From positions 434,001 to 498,000 of the forward strand of contig CAWCTF010000006.1 in NCBI GenBank assembly GCA_963798435.1: DNA of 64,000 bases, written 5' to 3'. The stretch's first letter is position 1, and each line of letters starts with the position of its first letter. This stretch comes from JALHST01 sp963798435. GTDB lineage: Bacteria; Bacteroidota; Bacteroidia; Flavobacteriales; Flavobacteriaceae. A model generated the notes under the pieces. It worked only from the letters and a program-made list of their open reading frames with translations. It made no database searches and was not told where the DNA came from. Below are positions 1-8,472 of the stretch, piece by piece. Both the position numbers and the translations under genes were made by a program.

Positions 1-1419
1 GTAATCCAAGGCCGGGGCCCTATCACCTAGAAGGGGAACATATTTAAAGTCTGGTCCGCGGCGTTCTAAAAATTCGGTTTTTGCCTTGGCTACGAGCGCC
101 GGATTTTCAAAAAGTTCTATGGCAGTCCTTGTTAGGGTCTTGGCGGCTACCATCATGCCTTTTTTACCAATGGAAGTACCACCTGCGGCAACTGCCTGCC
201 AACTGTGTGCGGGCGTTCCGGGCACCCATGTGGCCGCTCCCATCCCAACGGTCGGTACCATAAAGCTAACATCCCCAACATCGGTAGACCCATAGGCCCT
301 GGCCTCGGTTTCATAGGGTTGCACATTTTTAGCAGTCGCCAAATTGGCTTTTTCGTAGCCTAGGGTACCGGCAATCTTATCAGCAAATACTTTTTCTTCA
401 GGGGTATATTCAATGCCCCCCACTTTTACCAGATTATCGTACATCATTTTCTGTAAAGTAAGGTTGGGCAACAATTCGTGGGTACCGCCGATCATCTCAT
501 AGTCCATGGTGGTTCCCGTTCCTAGGGCGGCTCCTTCGGCAGCCTTGACCATTCGATCAAAAATGTCGATAACTACTTTTCGGCTATTGTGACGCGCATA
601 ATAGTACACTTCGGCAAAATCGGGTACCACATTCGGCGCTTTCCCTCCGTCGGTGATAACATAATGTATGCGGGCTTCTTGCGGAATATGTTCCCGCATC
701 ATGTTGACCATCATGTCCATGGCTTCAACGGCATCCAAGGCAGAACGTCCTTTTTCCGGAGACCCGGCTGCATGTGCGGAAATTCCGTGAAACCTGAATT
801 TGGCAGATTTATTTGCCAAGGCAGCGCCAGCACTGGCGGCATTCTCGGCTCCTGGATGCCAATGTAGTGCCACATCGACATCATTGAAGAGACCTGCACG
901 CACCATATAGACCTTTCCGGACCCACCCTCCTCAGCAGGAGTGCCATAAAATCGTATGGTACCCTTGACCTTATTGGCGACCATCCAATCTTTGACTGCT
1001 ATCGCGGTGGCCATAGAGGCAGTCCCGAATAAATGATGGCCACAGGCATGGCCTGCCGCCTTCCCCGCCGATTTTTTTTCTGGAACGGCCTGTTGCGATA
1101 GCCCTGGCAGGGCATCATATTCACCTAATACGGCTATAATTGGAGCACCTGTGCCATATTCTGCAATAAATGCCGTTGGAATATCTGCAATCCCAACTTT
1201 TAATGTGAACCCCGCATCCTTTAGGGTATTTTGTAGCAGTGCAGAACTTTTTTCTTCCTGATAGCCCATTTCGGCCAAGTCCCAAATACTTTGGGCAATG
1301 GTGCCATACGATTCGGCTTTAAGATCTAGATTTTTCATTACATCCTCTACTTTTTTTTGTGCGTATATGGAAAAAATTCCATAGCAAAGAGTAGCGAGCA
1401 ACAGGAGCGATTTTTTCAT
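1..1419 (-). CDS. M20 family amidohydrolase, secreted (3' end beyond the window)
   Basis: Probable zinc-dependent hydrolase of amide bonds in N-acyl amino acids or aminobenzoyl-glutamate-like substrates (M20D/AbgB-type family). The protein begins MKKSLLLLATLCYGIF and has a Sec signal ending near residue 20 (SIYAQ), so it should act in the periplasm. Metal-site motifs are visible: GHACGHH near residue 120, EEGGSGK with the catalytic Glu, and LHWHPG. All 473 visible codons are open down to base 1 and no stop is reached, so only a short C-terminal tail is probably missing. It is divergent from the NADH dehydrogenase gene, with about 220 bp between them. The family is clear; the substrate cannot be read from the sequence. 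Confidence 0.88.
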   Translation of the reverse strand, partial: MKKSLLLLATLCYGIFSIYAQKKVEDVMKNLDLKAESYGTIAQSIWDLAEMGYQEEKSSALLQNTLKDAGFTLKVGIADIPTAFIAEYGTGAPIIAVLGEYDALPGLSQQAVPEKKSAGKAAGHACGHHLFGTASMATAIAVKDWMVANKVKGTIRFYGTPAEEGGSGKVYMVRAGLFNDVDVALHWHPGAENAASAGAALANKSAKFRFHGISAHAAGSPEKGRSALDAVEAMDMMVNMMREHIPQEARIHYVITDGGKAPNVVPDFAEVYYYARHNSRKVVIDIFDRMVKAAEGAALGTGTTMDYEMIGGTHELLPNLTLQKMMYDNLVKVGGIEYTPEEKVFADKIAGTLGYEKANLATAKNVQPYETEARAYGSTDVGDVSFMVPTVGMGAATWVPGTPAHSWQAVAAGGTSIGKKGMMVAAKTLTRTAIELFENPALVAKAKTEFLERRGPDFKYVPLLGDRAPALDY

Positions 1420-1614
1420 TTTAGTGTATATTTTAATCAGGTTTTAAATATAAGCAAACCGAAAGCGATTTAAAATATTTCTTCCAGGAATGCGCTATTA
1501 ATTTAGAATGGTGAACGTGTTGTTCGATGAAGTTACAACCTGCGAACCTATCAGAATAATTAAGCATACTTACTTGAAGGCAATATTCTTATGTCAATGT
1601 CGGTGCGGTTTGTT

Positions 1615-1622
1615 TATTTTTG
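1615..1622 (+). promoter_or_regulatory. Bacteroidota -7 promoter element (TATTTTTG) of the NADH dehydrogenase gene
   Basis: TATTTTTG fits the Bacteroidota housekeeping consensus TAnnTTTG and lies 17 bases before the start codon at 1640. No convincing TTG -33 element is present at the usual spacing. Confidence 0.5.
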
Positions 1623-1639
1623 CGCCATAAAATTTCAGT

Positions 1640-2935
1640 ATGAACATCCCAAAATCAAATTTACCCCGAATTGTTATCATTGGAGGTGGATTTGCTGGGT
1701 TATCCCTGGCGAAACAATTAAGTAAGAAGGAAGTGCAGGTTGTACTATTGGATAAACACAATTATCATACTTTTCAACCCCTTTTATATCAAGTATCTAC
1801 AGGCGGCTTGGAACCCGATTCAATAGCCTATCCCATACGAAAAGTGCTCAAGGATTTCCCCAACTTTTTTTTTAGATTAGCAAAGGTATCAAGCGTCAAT
1901 CGTAAGGGGAAAGTGATTCGAACCAATATCGGCGAATTGACGTATGACTATTTGGTATTGGCCACAGGTTCGAAAACCAATTTTTTCGATAATAAGGAGA
2001 TTGAGCAGAATAGTATGGCCATGAAAACCATCCCCCAATCGCTGAACCTGCGCAGTTTAATCCTTGAAAATTTTGAACAGGCTTTGTTGACCGACGAAAT
2101 GCATGAACGCGACGCCTTAATGAATTTTGTGATTGTCGGTGGCGGCCCGACAGGCGTTGAATTGGCAGGGGCATTGGCTGAAATCAAAAAAGGTATTCTT
2201 CCCAAGGATTATCCCGATTTGGATACCCGCCGTGCACAGATAAATATTATTCAGTCAGGTGAGCGCATTCTTAAAGAAATGAGCGTGCAGGCCTCGGCAA
2301 AAGCAGCGGATTTTCTTGAAGAGCTTGGGGTGCAAATCTGGAAGAATACACGAGTAATCGGCTATAATGGCAAAACAATTACTACAAATATTCCTGATTT
2401 GATCTTTGAATCGGCGACACTAATATGGACGGCAGGCGTAAAGGGTGCTTTGATCAACGGACTAGACGGCAAGGACTTGGTGGCAGCTGGAAATCGTGTT
2501 CGAGTAAACGAATTTAATCAGGTGGAAGGCCATACCGATATTTTTGCCATTGGGGATGTTGCTTGTATGGTGACGGCCGATTTTCCAAGTGGTCTGCCCA
2601 TGATGGCGCAACCTGCAATACAACAGGGCAAAAACCTGGGCGAAAACCTGCTGCGACTTATAGATGGAGCGCCGCTACGACCGTTTAACTATAATAACAA
2701 GGGGAGTATGGCCACCATTGGCAGAAATAAGGCCGTGGTCGATTTGCCCCATTATAAATTTCAAGGCATATTCGCATGGTTCGTTTGGATGTTTGTACAC
2801 ATATTTTTTCTAATCGGGTTCCGAAACCGTATGGTGGTCTTTGTCAATTGGGTGTATAATTATGTGCGCTTCGATCGCGAGGCCCGGTTGATCATCAGGC
2901 CTTATAAAAAAGATTATAGTGCCTTCAAGGATTAA
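1640..2935 (+). CDS. ndh: Type II NADH:quinone oxidoreductase (NDH-2)
   Basis: Single-subunit, non-proton-pumping NADH dehydrogenase that passes electrons from NADH through FAD to membrane quinone. The 431 residues match the family length. An N-terminal FAD-binding Rossmann motif (GGGFAGLSLAKQL, about 15-27) is followed by the family signature HNYHTFQPLLYQV, the LATGSK turn, a second dinucleotide site FVIVGGGPTGVELAGAL (about 163-179) and the FAIGDVA motif. A hydrophobic C-terminal stretch (FAWFVWMFVHIFFLIG, about 377-392) is the usual membrane anchor. It appears monocistronic, with about 240 bp to the convergent xerD gene. Confidence 0.93.
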   Translation: MNIPKSNLPRIVIIGGGFAGLSLAKQLSKKEVQVVLLDKHNYHTFQPLLYQVSTGGLEPDSIAYPIRKVLKDFPNFFFRLAKVSSVNRKGKVIRTNIGELTYDYLVLATGSKTNFFDNKEIEQNSMAMKTIPQSLNLRSLILENFEQALLTDEMHERDALMNFVIVGGGPTGVELAGALAEIKKGILPKDYPDLDTRRAQINIIQSGERILKEMSVQASAKAADFLEELGVQIWKNTRVIGYNGKTITTNIPDLIFESATLIWTAGVKGALINGLDGKDLVAAGNRVRVNEFNQVEGHTDIFAIGDVACMVTADFPSGLPMMAQPAIQQGKNLGENLLRLIDGAPLRPFNYNNKGSMATIGRNKAVVDLPHYKFQGIFAWFVWMFVHIFFLIGFRNRMVVFVNWVYNYVRFDREARLIIRPYKKDYSAFKD

Positions 2936-3179
2936 TAACCATTTTAGATGGCAGTATATAGTATGACACTGCCCTGCGATACGGATGTGGGTGAAATCAT
3001 CGAACTACCTACCAGACTACTGAAGAAGAATGTCAAGGTTCCCTATCCTTATTGAAAATGTCTAAAGAGATGATCAGATGGTATAGACCATCCCCATGGG
3101 GCATCATGTCTGGAAATGGTGTCAGCCCAATCTGAAAAACAGGGGAGGGTGAACATGTTTGGTCCTTGAATAGGGTGAC

Positions 3180-4076
3180 TTATTTTCGTGGATGGAAATT
3201 GTTTATGACTTCTGATAGGTAACGACGATCAACGTGCATATAGACTTCGGTAGTCGTAATGCTTTCATGTCCCAACATTTGCTGAATCGCCCGGAGGTCG
3301 GCCCCATTTTGAAGCAAATGGGTGGCGAATGAATGGCGAAAGGTATGCGGACTTATGCTTTTATTGAGTCCTATGGCAGTTGCCAGTCGTTTGATTATTG
3401 TAAAAACCATGGCGCGCGTAAGCTGCTTCCCCCGTCGATTTAAAAAGAGAATGTCCTCATTTCCTTTATGGATGCTTTGATGTATTCTGATCTCATTTCG
3501 ATACAGGTTGATATATTTTTTATTGATCGAACTTATTGGAACGAAGCGTTGTTTATCGCCTTTTCCGGTAACTTTAATAAAATCTTCCTCAAAATACAAG
3601 TCCGATATTTGTAATCCAATAAGTTCTGAGACCCTCAGCCCACAACCATAAAGGGTTTCCAACATCGCCCTATTTCGTTCCCCCTCGGGTTTCGAAAGAT
3701 CAATAGCCTTGATGAGATCGTTGATTTCAGATTCTGATAAGGTATCGGGTAACTTCCTACCGATTTTTGGCGAATCTATTAGATCCATCGGATTGTCAGT
3801 GCGGTAGCCCTCGAAGACCAAATATTTGAAAAAACTTTTCAATCCGGAGATAATCCTTGCCTGGGTACGCGGATTGACAATTTTGGCGATTTCATAAATG
3901 AATTGCTGAACCGTTGCCTTTTCAATGTTGACAGGATTTTCCAAAATGGTTTTTTCATTCAAGAAATGTATCAACTTTTCGATATCGAGACTATAGCTCT
4001 TTATAGAATTCATAGCCAATCCCCGTTCGATTTTTAAATAGTGGCAGTAATCAACTAAGGTTTTTTCCCAATTCAT
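3180..4076 (-). CDS. xerD: Site-specific tyrosine recombinase XerD
   Basis: Tyrosine recombinase that, with XerC, resolves chromosome dimers at dif at the FtsK-containing septum. Counting from MNWEKTLVDY, the catalytic set is complete: Arg148 (CGLRVSEL), Lys in GKGDKQRF near 172-175, His244 and Arg247 (HTFRHSFATHLL), His270 (LGHES) and nucleophile Tyr279 (TTEVYMHV). The SAM-like N-terminal core-binding domain covers about 1-95. At 298 aa it is normal length. I start at 4076 rather than an upstream GTG at 4094 because a TATCTTTG -7 element occupies 4081-4088, between the two. Nothing nearby suggests a mobile element; this is the housekeeping enzyme, divergent from an outer-membrane barrel gene. 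Confidence 0.93.
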   Translation of the reverse strand: MNWEKTLVDYCHYLKIERGLAMNSIKSYSLDIEKLIHFLNEKTILENPVNIEKATVQQFIYEIAKIVNPRTQARIISGLKSFFKYLVFEGYRTDNPMDLIDSPKIGRKLPDTLSESEINDLIKAIDLSKPEGERNRAMLETLYGCGLRVSELIGLQISDLYFEEDFIKVTGKGDKQRFVPISSINKKYINLYRNEIRIHQSIHKGNEDILFLNRRGKQLTRAMVFTIIKRLATAIGLNKSISPHTFRHSFATHLLQNGADLRAIQQMLGHESITTTEVYMHVDRRYLSEVINNFHPRK

Positions 4077-4080
4077 ATGG

Positions 4081-4088
4081 CAAAGATA
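4081..4088 (-). promoter_or_regulatory. -7 element TATCTTTG of xerD, implying a leaderless or near-leaderless mRNA
   Basis: On the minus strand TATCTTTG fits TAnnTTTG and ends five bases before the ATG at 4076. Initiation 4-7 bases downstream would fall at or beside the start codon. It also excludes the GTG at 4094 as the start. Confidence 0.5.
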
Positions 4089-4179
4089 ACGCACTAATAT
4101 TTTGGGAAAGCACTTTAATTTAATCCGAGACCTGAAGCTGACTGTGATATAGACCTAGTAAGTAGATGTCAATCGAAAC

Positions 4180-4213
4180 TTTGCGAATGGAACCACTAAT
4201 TTCTTTATATTTG
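4180..4213 (+). promoter_or_regulatory. Promoter of the 4239 outer-membrane barrel gene
   Basis: TTTG at 4180-4183 (-33) and TATATTTG at 4206-4213 (-7), with a 22-base spacer. This fits the Bacteroidota TTG/TAnnTTTG pattern. The start codon follows 26 bases after the -7 element. Confidence 0.6.
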
Positions 4214-4238
4214 ATACTATTAACCTAGAAACACAAAC

Positions 4239-4802
4239 ATGATGAAAAATAAATTATTTCTTTTGTCCATTATGATCCTCAGTGCCGCCTATACTTTAAC
4301 TGCCCAGGATATACGTTTTGGGGCCAAGGCCGGACTTAATTTAAGTTCTTTAGGTGGAGATGCGGCGTATAGTTATAACAGTAAGGCAGGTTTTCACATT
4401 GGTGGGGTCTTGGAGGTCCCATTTAGCGATGTGATCATGATACAGCCGGAAGCATTGATTTCTTTACAAGGAAGCGGTGGTTTTTACCAAGACGACCTTA
4501 ATTTTTGGTATCTTACCATCCCTGTGGTCGCGAAGTATAATGTGTGGGACCAATTGTATATCGAGGCGGGTCCCCAAGTTAGCTTGCTATTGTCCGATAA
4601 TTTGGCGGGGAATGCCTCTGGGGTCGGCGGCGGATATTCTGAATCAAACGGACTTGATTTTGGTCTTGCCATTGGTGCCGGATATCGTCTTGATGATAAT
4701 TTCTATTTTCAGGTGCGGTTTAACGCGGGCTTTGTGAATGCCATAAAAGATCAAACTTCAAAGAACAGGGTATTTCAAATTTCGGCGGTTTATTTCCTAT
4801 AA
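4239..4802 (+). CDS. Outer-membrane beta-barrel protein (PorT/OMP_b-brl family)
   Basis: A 187-residue protein with a Sec signal (MMKNKLFLLSIMILSAAYTL, cleavage near TAQ). The mature part starts IRFGAKAGLNLSS, typical of small Bacteroidota eight-stranded barrels of the OMP_b-brl type. Alternating hydrophobic/polar strands separated by Gly/Asp/Asn turns continue to the end, which closes on an aromatic strand (FQISAVYFL). No enzymatic motif is visible. It has its own promoter and a strong terminator at 4845-4875, so it is probably monocistronic. Location in the outer membrane is well supported; function is unknown. Confidence 0.8.
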   Translation: MMKNKLFLLSIMILSAAYTLTAQDIRFGAKAGLNLSSLGGDAAYSYNSKAGFHIGGVLEVPFSDVIMIQPEALISLQGSGGFYQDDLNFWYLTIPVVAKYNVWDQLYIEAGPQVSLLLSDNLAGNASGVGGGYSESNGLDFGLAIGAGYRLDDNFYFQVRFNAGFVNAIKDQTSKNRVFQISAVYFL

Positions 4803-4844
4803 ACGAAAGCGCGTTCTTGCTTTCAAAGTATGAATACGGTATTT

Positions 4845-4875
4845 AAAAGCGAAGCATCGGGCTCCGCTTTTTTTT
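4845..4875 (+). terminator. Rho-independent terminator after the 4239 gene
   Basis: An 11-base stem with one mismatch, 4845-4855 paired with 4861-4871, and a 5-base loop. The downstream arm runs into eight T residues ending at 4875. Confidence 0.75.
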
Positions 4876-5025
4876 GTGGTATTCTGTTTAGTCAAAAACC
4901 GTTTTAGGCCGTATAATCATACAAAAAATGGTCTACTGCTACCACCTTAAAACCTGGAAATCAACTTTCCACAACCTTTTTGACCGCTTTGGCAACAAAA
5001 ATAATCGCTATTTCGGCCAAGCATT

Positions 5026-5033
5026 TAGTTTTG
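5026..5033 (+). promoter_or_regulatory. -7 element TAGTTTTG of the 5060 barrel gene
   Basis: Matches TAnnTTTG and ends 27 bases before the ATG at 5060. It lies downstream of the alternative in-frame start at 4928, so it supports 5060 as the true start. Confidence 0.45.
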
Positions 5034-5059
5034 TTAGCATAAAACCAATATATATAATA

Positions 5060-5575
5060 ATGAGAAACATACTATTGACCATTGTTTTCTCGATTATGGC
5101 AGTAAATGCCTGGTCGCAGGAAGGATTCAAATTAGGAGCACAGGCAGGTCTGCCTTTGGGTGATTACAATGACCAAGTAGGTGTTGTTCTGGGATTGGAT
5201 GCGGGGTATATGTGGGCTCCAAACAAAGTATTCGATCTTGGTGTAAAGGTCGGTTATATCTATGGTTTCCCAGAGAAATTTCGATCCGGCACTATTCTGG
5301 AAGACTTGCCAAGTGTACAATTTGCCCCGATTGCCGCCTCTGTTAGGATTTGGCCTTCCCGTTCATTTTCATTTGGTACCGATATAGGTCAGGCCTTCGG
5401 TCTTAATGAAGGCAATGATGGCGGGTTTTATTTTCGACCTCAAATCGGTTTTTTGATGGGGGCACAGACCGAATTAAACTTTTCATATACCGGGATTAGC
5501 CAGGATCAAAAATCATTTTCCCTAATAACAATGGGGTTTGTTTATACCTTTTTGTCGGCAAGATCCTATCGATAA
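5060..5575 (+). CDS. Outer-membrane beta-barrel protein
   Basis: 171 residues beginning MRNILLTIVFSIMAVNAWSQ, a clear Sec signal. The frame stays open upstream to 4928, but those 44 residues are not signal-like and precede the TAGTTTTG promoter element at 5026, so 5060 is preferred. The mature protein is a series of amphipathic strands (FKLGAQAGLPLGDYN, LGLDAGYMW, FDLGVKVGYIYGF) with strand-final aromatics, as in small Bacteroidota barrels. It resembles the neighbouring 4239 product in size and plan but not closely in sequence. No catalytic motif is seen. Confidence 0.75.
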   Translation: MRNILLTIVFSIMAVNAWSQEGFKLGAQAGLPLGDYNDQVGVVLGLDAGYMWAPNKVFDLGVKVGYIYGFPEKFRSGTILEDLPSVQFAPIAASVRIWPSRSFSFGTDIGQAFGLNEGNDGGFYFRPQIGFLMGAQTELNFSYTGISQDQKSFSLITMGFVYTFLSARSYR

Positions 5576-5599
5576 ATAATAGGATCGAGGCTTTTTTTT
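5562..5599 (+). terminator. Probable terminator overlapping the end of the 5060 gene
   Basis: Inverted repeat GATCCTAT (5562-5569) / ATAGGATC (5579-5586) spans the stop codon. Eight T residues follow at 5592-5599, five bases after the stem, so it is a slightly imperfect intrinsic terminator. Confidence 0.5.
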
Positions 5600-5702
5600 C
5601 TACAGGCTTGATCATTGCTACCTGGCAATGTTTTAGACCCTTTCCTAGTTTTTTATGGAACTTCAGATAAGTTCATATGTAACAATTTGCTAATTTTAGC
5701 GA

Positions 5703-6122
5703 ATGAAGATATTAATAATCAATGGCCCCAACCTAAACTTGTTAGGAAAGCGGGAACCCGAAGTGTACGGAGACCTTACGTTCGAAGACTACTTTGCAAG
5801 GCTCCAAATGAAGTTTAAGGATGTTCAACTTGGGTATTTCCAATCAAACATAGAAGGGGAAATCATTAATAAATTGCAGGAAGTAGGTTTTTCATACGAT
5901 GGCATTGTACTAAATGCTGCCGCGTATACGCATACCTCCGTTGGTATTGGTGACGCAGTCAAAGCCATCGATGCCCCCGTGGTCGAAGTGCATATTTCAA
6001 ATACGCTAAAGCGGGAGGAATTCAGACACGTATCATATATCGCTGCCAACGCTAAAGGGGTTATTTTAGGTTTTGGCCTAAAAAGCTATGATTTGGCGAT
6101 ACAGAGTTTTTTAGAGGTCTAA
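5703..6122 (+). CDS. aroQ: Type II 3-dehydroquinate dehydratase
   Basis: Shikimate-pathway enzyme converting 3-dehydroquinate to 3-dehydroshikimate. Its 139 residues match this small dodecameric family. It begins with the diagnostic MKILIINGPNLNLLGKREPEVYG, which carries the catalytic loop Arg and Tyr. The substrate-binding segments follow: NAAAYTHTSVGIGDAV near 80-95 and VVEVHISN near 96-103 with the catalytic His. The C-terminal GVILGFGLKSYDLAI is also typical. The ATG is almost directly behind TAATTTTAG (5692-5700), so the leader is very short. Confidence 0.96.
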   Translation: MKILIINGPNLNLLGKREPEVYGDLTFEDYFARLQMKFKDVQLGYFQSNIEGEIINKLQEVGFSYDGIVLNAAAYTHTSVGIGDAVKAIDAPVVEVHISNTLKREEFRHVSYIAANAKGVILGFGLKSYDLAIQSFLEV

Positions 6123-6146
6123 AGATTGATTAAAATCAAACAAAAA

Positions 6147-6167
6147 CCAAAATCCAAAATCCAAATT
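6147..6167. repeat. Degenerate heptanucleotide repeat CCAAAAT (3 units)
   Basis: Three consecutive 7-base units, CCAAAAT, CCAAAAT and CCAAATT, lie in the spacer downstream of aroQ. A related array lies at 8148-8178 on the far side of lpd. Confidence 0.5.
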
Positions 6168-6324
6168 TTCAATTACATAGCCTTTATTCATATGGCCTTC
6201 TTTTCAAGCTACAGCAATAATTGTCAAATCCTGCGCTATTGAACATAGTAGTAAAATAGTGGTTTCTCTATATCGAAACACCATTTGACAAAATGCAGGA
6301 TCTAGAAAAAAGATACCTTGACTT

Positions 6325-6618
6325 CTAATTTGTCGCTGGTTCGGTAGGTCTTAGGTATTTCATTTCGATATAAAAAGTACCAAAAGGCAGCAGTGACGCT
6401 ACAAAAAGCTTCAAAAATCGTTTTAAGGACCATTTTTTCTCCATACAAACAACGATGGCCAATATGGTATATCCTAAAAAAAGAAAACCGTGGGCATAGC
6501 CGATATAGAGATTGGGCTCCCGTATTTCCGCCATATATTTGAGTGGCATACTTATCGCAAAGAGCGCGAGATAAGAAATACCTTCCAGGATGGCAAACAG
6601 TCTAAATACTTTAAGCAT
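6325..6618 (-). CDS. DUF3817 domain integral membrane protein
   Basis: A 97-residue protein of the DUF3817 family. It opens MLKVFRLFAILEGISYLALF, which contains the family signature (Glu-Gly-x-Ser-Tyr in the first helix). Three membrane segments can be drawn at about 5-25, 41-59 and 72-90; the second contains the conserved GYAHGFLF. The C-terminus is short and charged (KYLRPTEP). No function is established for the family. It lies downstream of lpd on the same strand but 77 bp away, so shared transcription is possible but not shown. Confidence 0.8.
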   Translation of the reverse strand: MLKVFRLFAILEGISYLALFAISMPLKYMAEIREPNLYIGYAHGFLFLGYTILAIVVCMEKKWSLKRFLKLFVASLLPFGTFYIEMKYLRPTEPATN

Positions 6619-6695
6619 TTTATGTATTGAGTATTCTATACTTATTATGGGCCCTACATAATTTTTAGTGTATGCGAGACATTTTGCCCTGTAAC

Positions 6696-8087
6696 CTATA
6701 AATGGATGACCTCACCATACGCATCCGCTACGGCCTCCATGACCGCTTCGCTCATGGTAGGATGAGGGTGTACAGCCTTCAATATCTCATGGCCGGTGGT
6801 TTCTAACTTACGTGCAACTACAGCCTCGGCGATCATATCGGTGACTCCCGCCCCGATCATATGGCAACCTAGCCATTCCCCGTATTTGGCATCGAAGATT
6901 ACTTTTACGAAGCCATCAGAGTTTCCAGAGGCTTTGGCCTTGCCACTGGCGGAAAAAGGAAATTTGCCGACTTTGATATCAAGTCCTTTATCCCTGGCTT
7001 GTTTTTCGGTGAGTCCTACCGATGCAATTTCCGGCATGCAATAGGTACATCCCGGGATATTGCCATAATCAAGAGGTTCGACGTGCATCCCGGCAATTTT
7101 TTCAACACACAAAATTCCTTCAGCGGAAGCTACATGTGCAAGTGCCTGTCCCGGGGTTACATCGCCGATGGCATAATAGCCCGGGATATTGGTCTGGTAG
7201 AAATCATTGACCAATATCTTGTCGCGATCGGTAGCGATACCGACCACTTCTAAACCAATATTTTCAATATTCGATTTTATTCCTACAGCAGATAGTACAA
7301 TGTCGGCTTCAAGGATTTCCTCTCCTTTTGAAGTTTTAACGGTGGCCTTTACACCATCTCCCGAAGTATCTACTTTTGTTACTTCCGAAGCGGTCATGAT
7401 CTTCACCCCAGCCTTTTTGAAACTGCGTTCCAACTGTTTTGAAACCTCCTCGTCCTCGACAGGTACGATTGCCGGTAAAAACTCCACTACGGTGACGTCA
7501 GTGCCCATGGCATTGTAGAAATAGGCAAATTCGATTCCTATGGCACCGCTGCCGACCACAATCATTTTCTTAGGCTGCTTGGTCAGGGACATGGCCTCAC
7601 GATACCCGATTATTTTCTTACCATCCTGTGGAAGACTGGGCAGTTCCCTGCTACGTGCACCAGTGGCAATGATGATATGATCGGCACTGTATTCTGTTTC
7701 CTTCCCATCCTCACCCTTTACTGAGAGTTTCTTTCCAGGCTGTAGTGTTCCATATCCCTTAAGGACCTCGATTTTATTTTTTTTCATCAGGAACTGAACC
7801 CCTTTGCTCATTCCGTCAGCAACGCTGCGGCTCCGAGCAACTACGGCATCAAAATCCTTGTCAACCCCATCGACTTTTAAACCATAATCACTGGCATGTT
7901 GCAGGTATTCAAATACTTGTGCCGATTTCAATAGGGCCTTGGTGGGGATACAGCCCCAATTGAGGCATACGCCCCCCAAACTTTCCTTTTCAACAATAGC
8001 GGTCTTCAGTCCTAATTGGGATGCCCTTATTGCGGTAACATATCCCCCGGGACCACTGCCTAAAACAATAACATCGAAATTGGCCAT
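6696..8087 (-). CDS. lpdA: Dihydrolipoyl dehydrogenase (E3)
   Basis: FAD-dependent E3 component that reoxidises dihydrolipoamide in the pyruvate, 2-oxoglutarate and related dehydrogenase complexes, producing NADH. At 463 aa it is full length. FAD site LGSGPGGYVTAIRASQLG is near 9-26, the redox-active disulfide is Cys41/Cys46 in GGVCLNWGCIPTKAL, the NAD site is VVGSGAIGIEFAYFY, and YAIGDVTPG is the second FAD contact. The catalytic His-Glu pair lies in HPHPTMSEAVMEA near the C-terminus. No other complex subunit is adjacent, so it may serve several complexes. A promoter and a palindromic leader element precede it. Confidence 0.96.
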   Translation of the reverse strand: MANFDVIVLGSGPGGYVTAIRASQLGLKTAIVEKESLGGVCLNWGCIPTKALLKSAQVFEYLQHASDYGLKVDGVDKDFDAVVARSRSVADGMSKGVQFLMKKNKIEVLKGYGTLQPGKKLSVKGEDGKETEYSADHIIIATGARSRELPSLPQDGKKIIGYREAMSLTKQPKKMIVVGSGAIGIEFAYFYNAMGTDVTVVEFLPAIVPVEDEEVSKQLERSFKKAGVKIMTASEVTKVDTSGDGVKATVKTSKGEEILEADIVLSAVGIKSNIENIGLEVVGIATDRDKILVNDFYQTNIPGYYAIGDVTPGQALAHVASAEGILCVEKIAGMHVEPLDYGNIPGCTYCMPEIASVGLTEKQARDKGLDIKVGKFPFSASGKAKASGNSDGFVKVIFDAKYGEWLGCHMIGAGVTDMIAEAVVARKLETTGHEILKAVHPHPTMSEAVMEAVADAYGEVIHL

Positions 8088-8109
8088 AGTTCTATTCTTT
8101 AAATTATGA

Positions 8110-8127
8110 TCCCGATACGGTTCGGGA
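8110..8127. repeat. REP-like palindrome TCCCGA-N6-TCGGGA in the lpd leader
   Basis: Six-base perfect arms (8110-8115 and 8122-8127) around a 6-base loop. It lies between the predicted lpd promoter and its start codon, so it would be a hairpin in the 5' leader. A longer relative of the same motif sits inside rnpB at 39881-39906. Confidence 0.45.
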
Positions 8128-8133
8128 GAAACG

Positions 8134-8165
8134 CAAAAGTACGGAAATCAAATTCCAAATACCAA
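8134..8165 (-). promoter_or_regulatory. Predicted lpd promoter
   Basis: On the minus strand TTG (8165-8163) and TACTTTTG (8141-8134) are separated by 21 bases, within the Bacteroidota TTG/TAnnTTTG spacing. The -33 region lies in the 8148-8178 heptad array. The predicted leader is about 45 bases. Confidence 0.5.
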
Positions 8166-8178
8166 AACCAATTTCCAA
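8148..8178. repeat. Degenerate heptad array (tCAAATT/CCAAATA/CCAAAAC units)
   Basis: Four 7-base units in phase: TCAAATT, CCAAATA, CCAAAAC, CAATTTC, then CAATG. It overlaps the -33 region of lpd and resembles the array at 6147-6167. Confidence 0.4.
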
Positions 8179-8472
8179 TGTTATAGGGAATACCCATAAG
8201 AGGGATCCTTGGCTTAGGATGCCCTTGCACGACCATACTGAAAAACACCTTTTTACATCGAATTCAATAAAAAAGAGGGGCGAAGGCCTCCACACATCGT
8301 GAATAGGTCTTTGAGGTGCTTCCCAATAATGCGTTATAGCTTGCTCGTCAGTAAGATCTTGAGAATAGCTTGCAGCTTCCAGGCCAACAGCGGAATAACC
8401 ACTGATAGGAAAAAGTCCTATAGGTATAATGCTCCCTAAAAAAGAGGTTATAATTGACTCGTAGTGGGTTAC
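8179..8472. other. Intergenic region between lpd and msrB
   Basis: No convincing gene. The only open frame (8104-8295, minus) has no family resemblance, spans the lpd promoter and looks accidental. A small inverted repeat ATAGGA/TCCTAT at 8405-8421 lacks a T tract. Confidence 0.4.

Noticed and set aside
3180..4076. Tyrosine recombinase as the integrase of a mobile element
   Set aside because: Full-length housekeeping XerD with core genes on both sides; no attachment site, tRNA or other phage/ICE genes nearby.
4928..5059. N-terminal extension of the second outer-membrane barrel protein
   Set aside because: Not signal-like, and it lies upstream of the TAGTTTTG promoter element at 5026; the signal peptide begins at 5060.
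8104..8295. 63-codon minus-strand open frame before lpd
   Set aside because: Spans the lpd promoter and heptad repeats, no family resemblance, no signal or motif.
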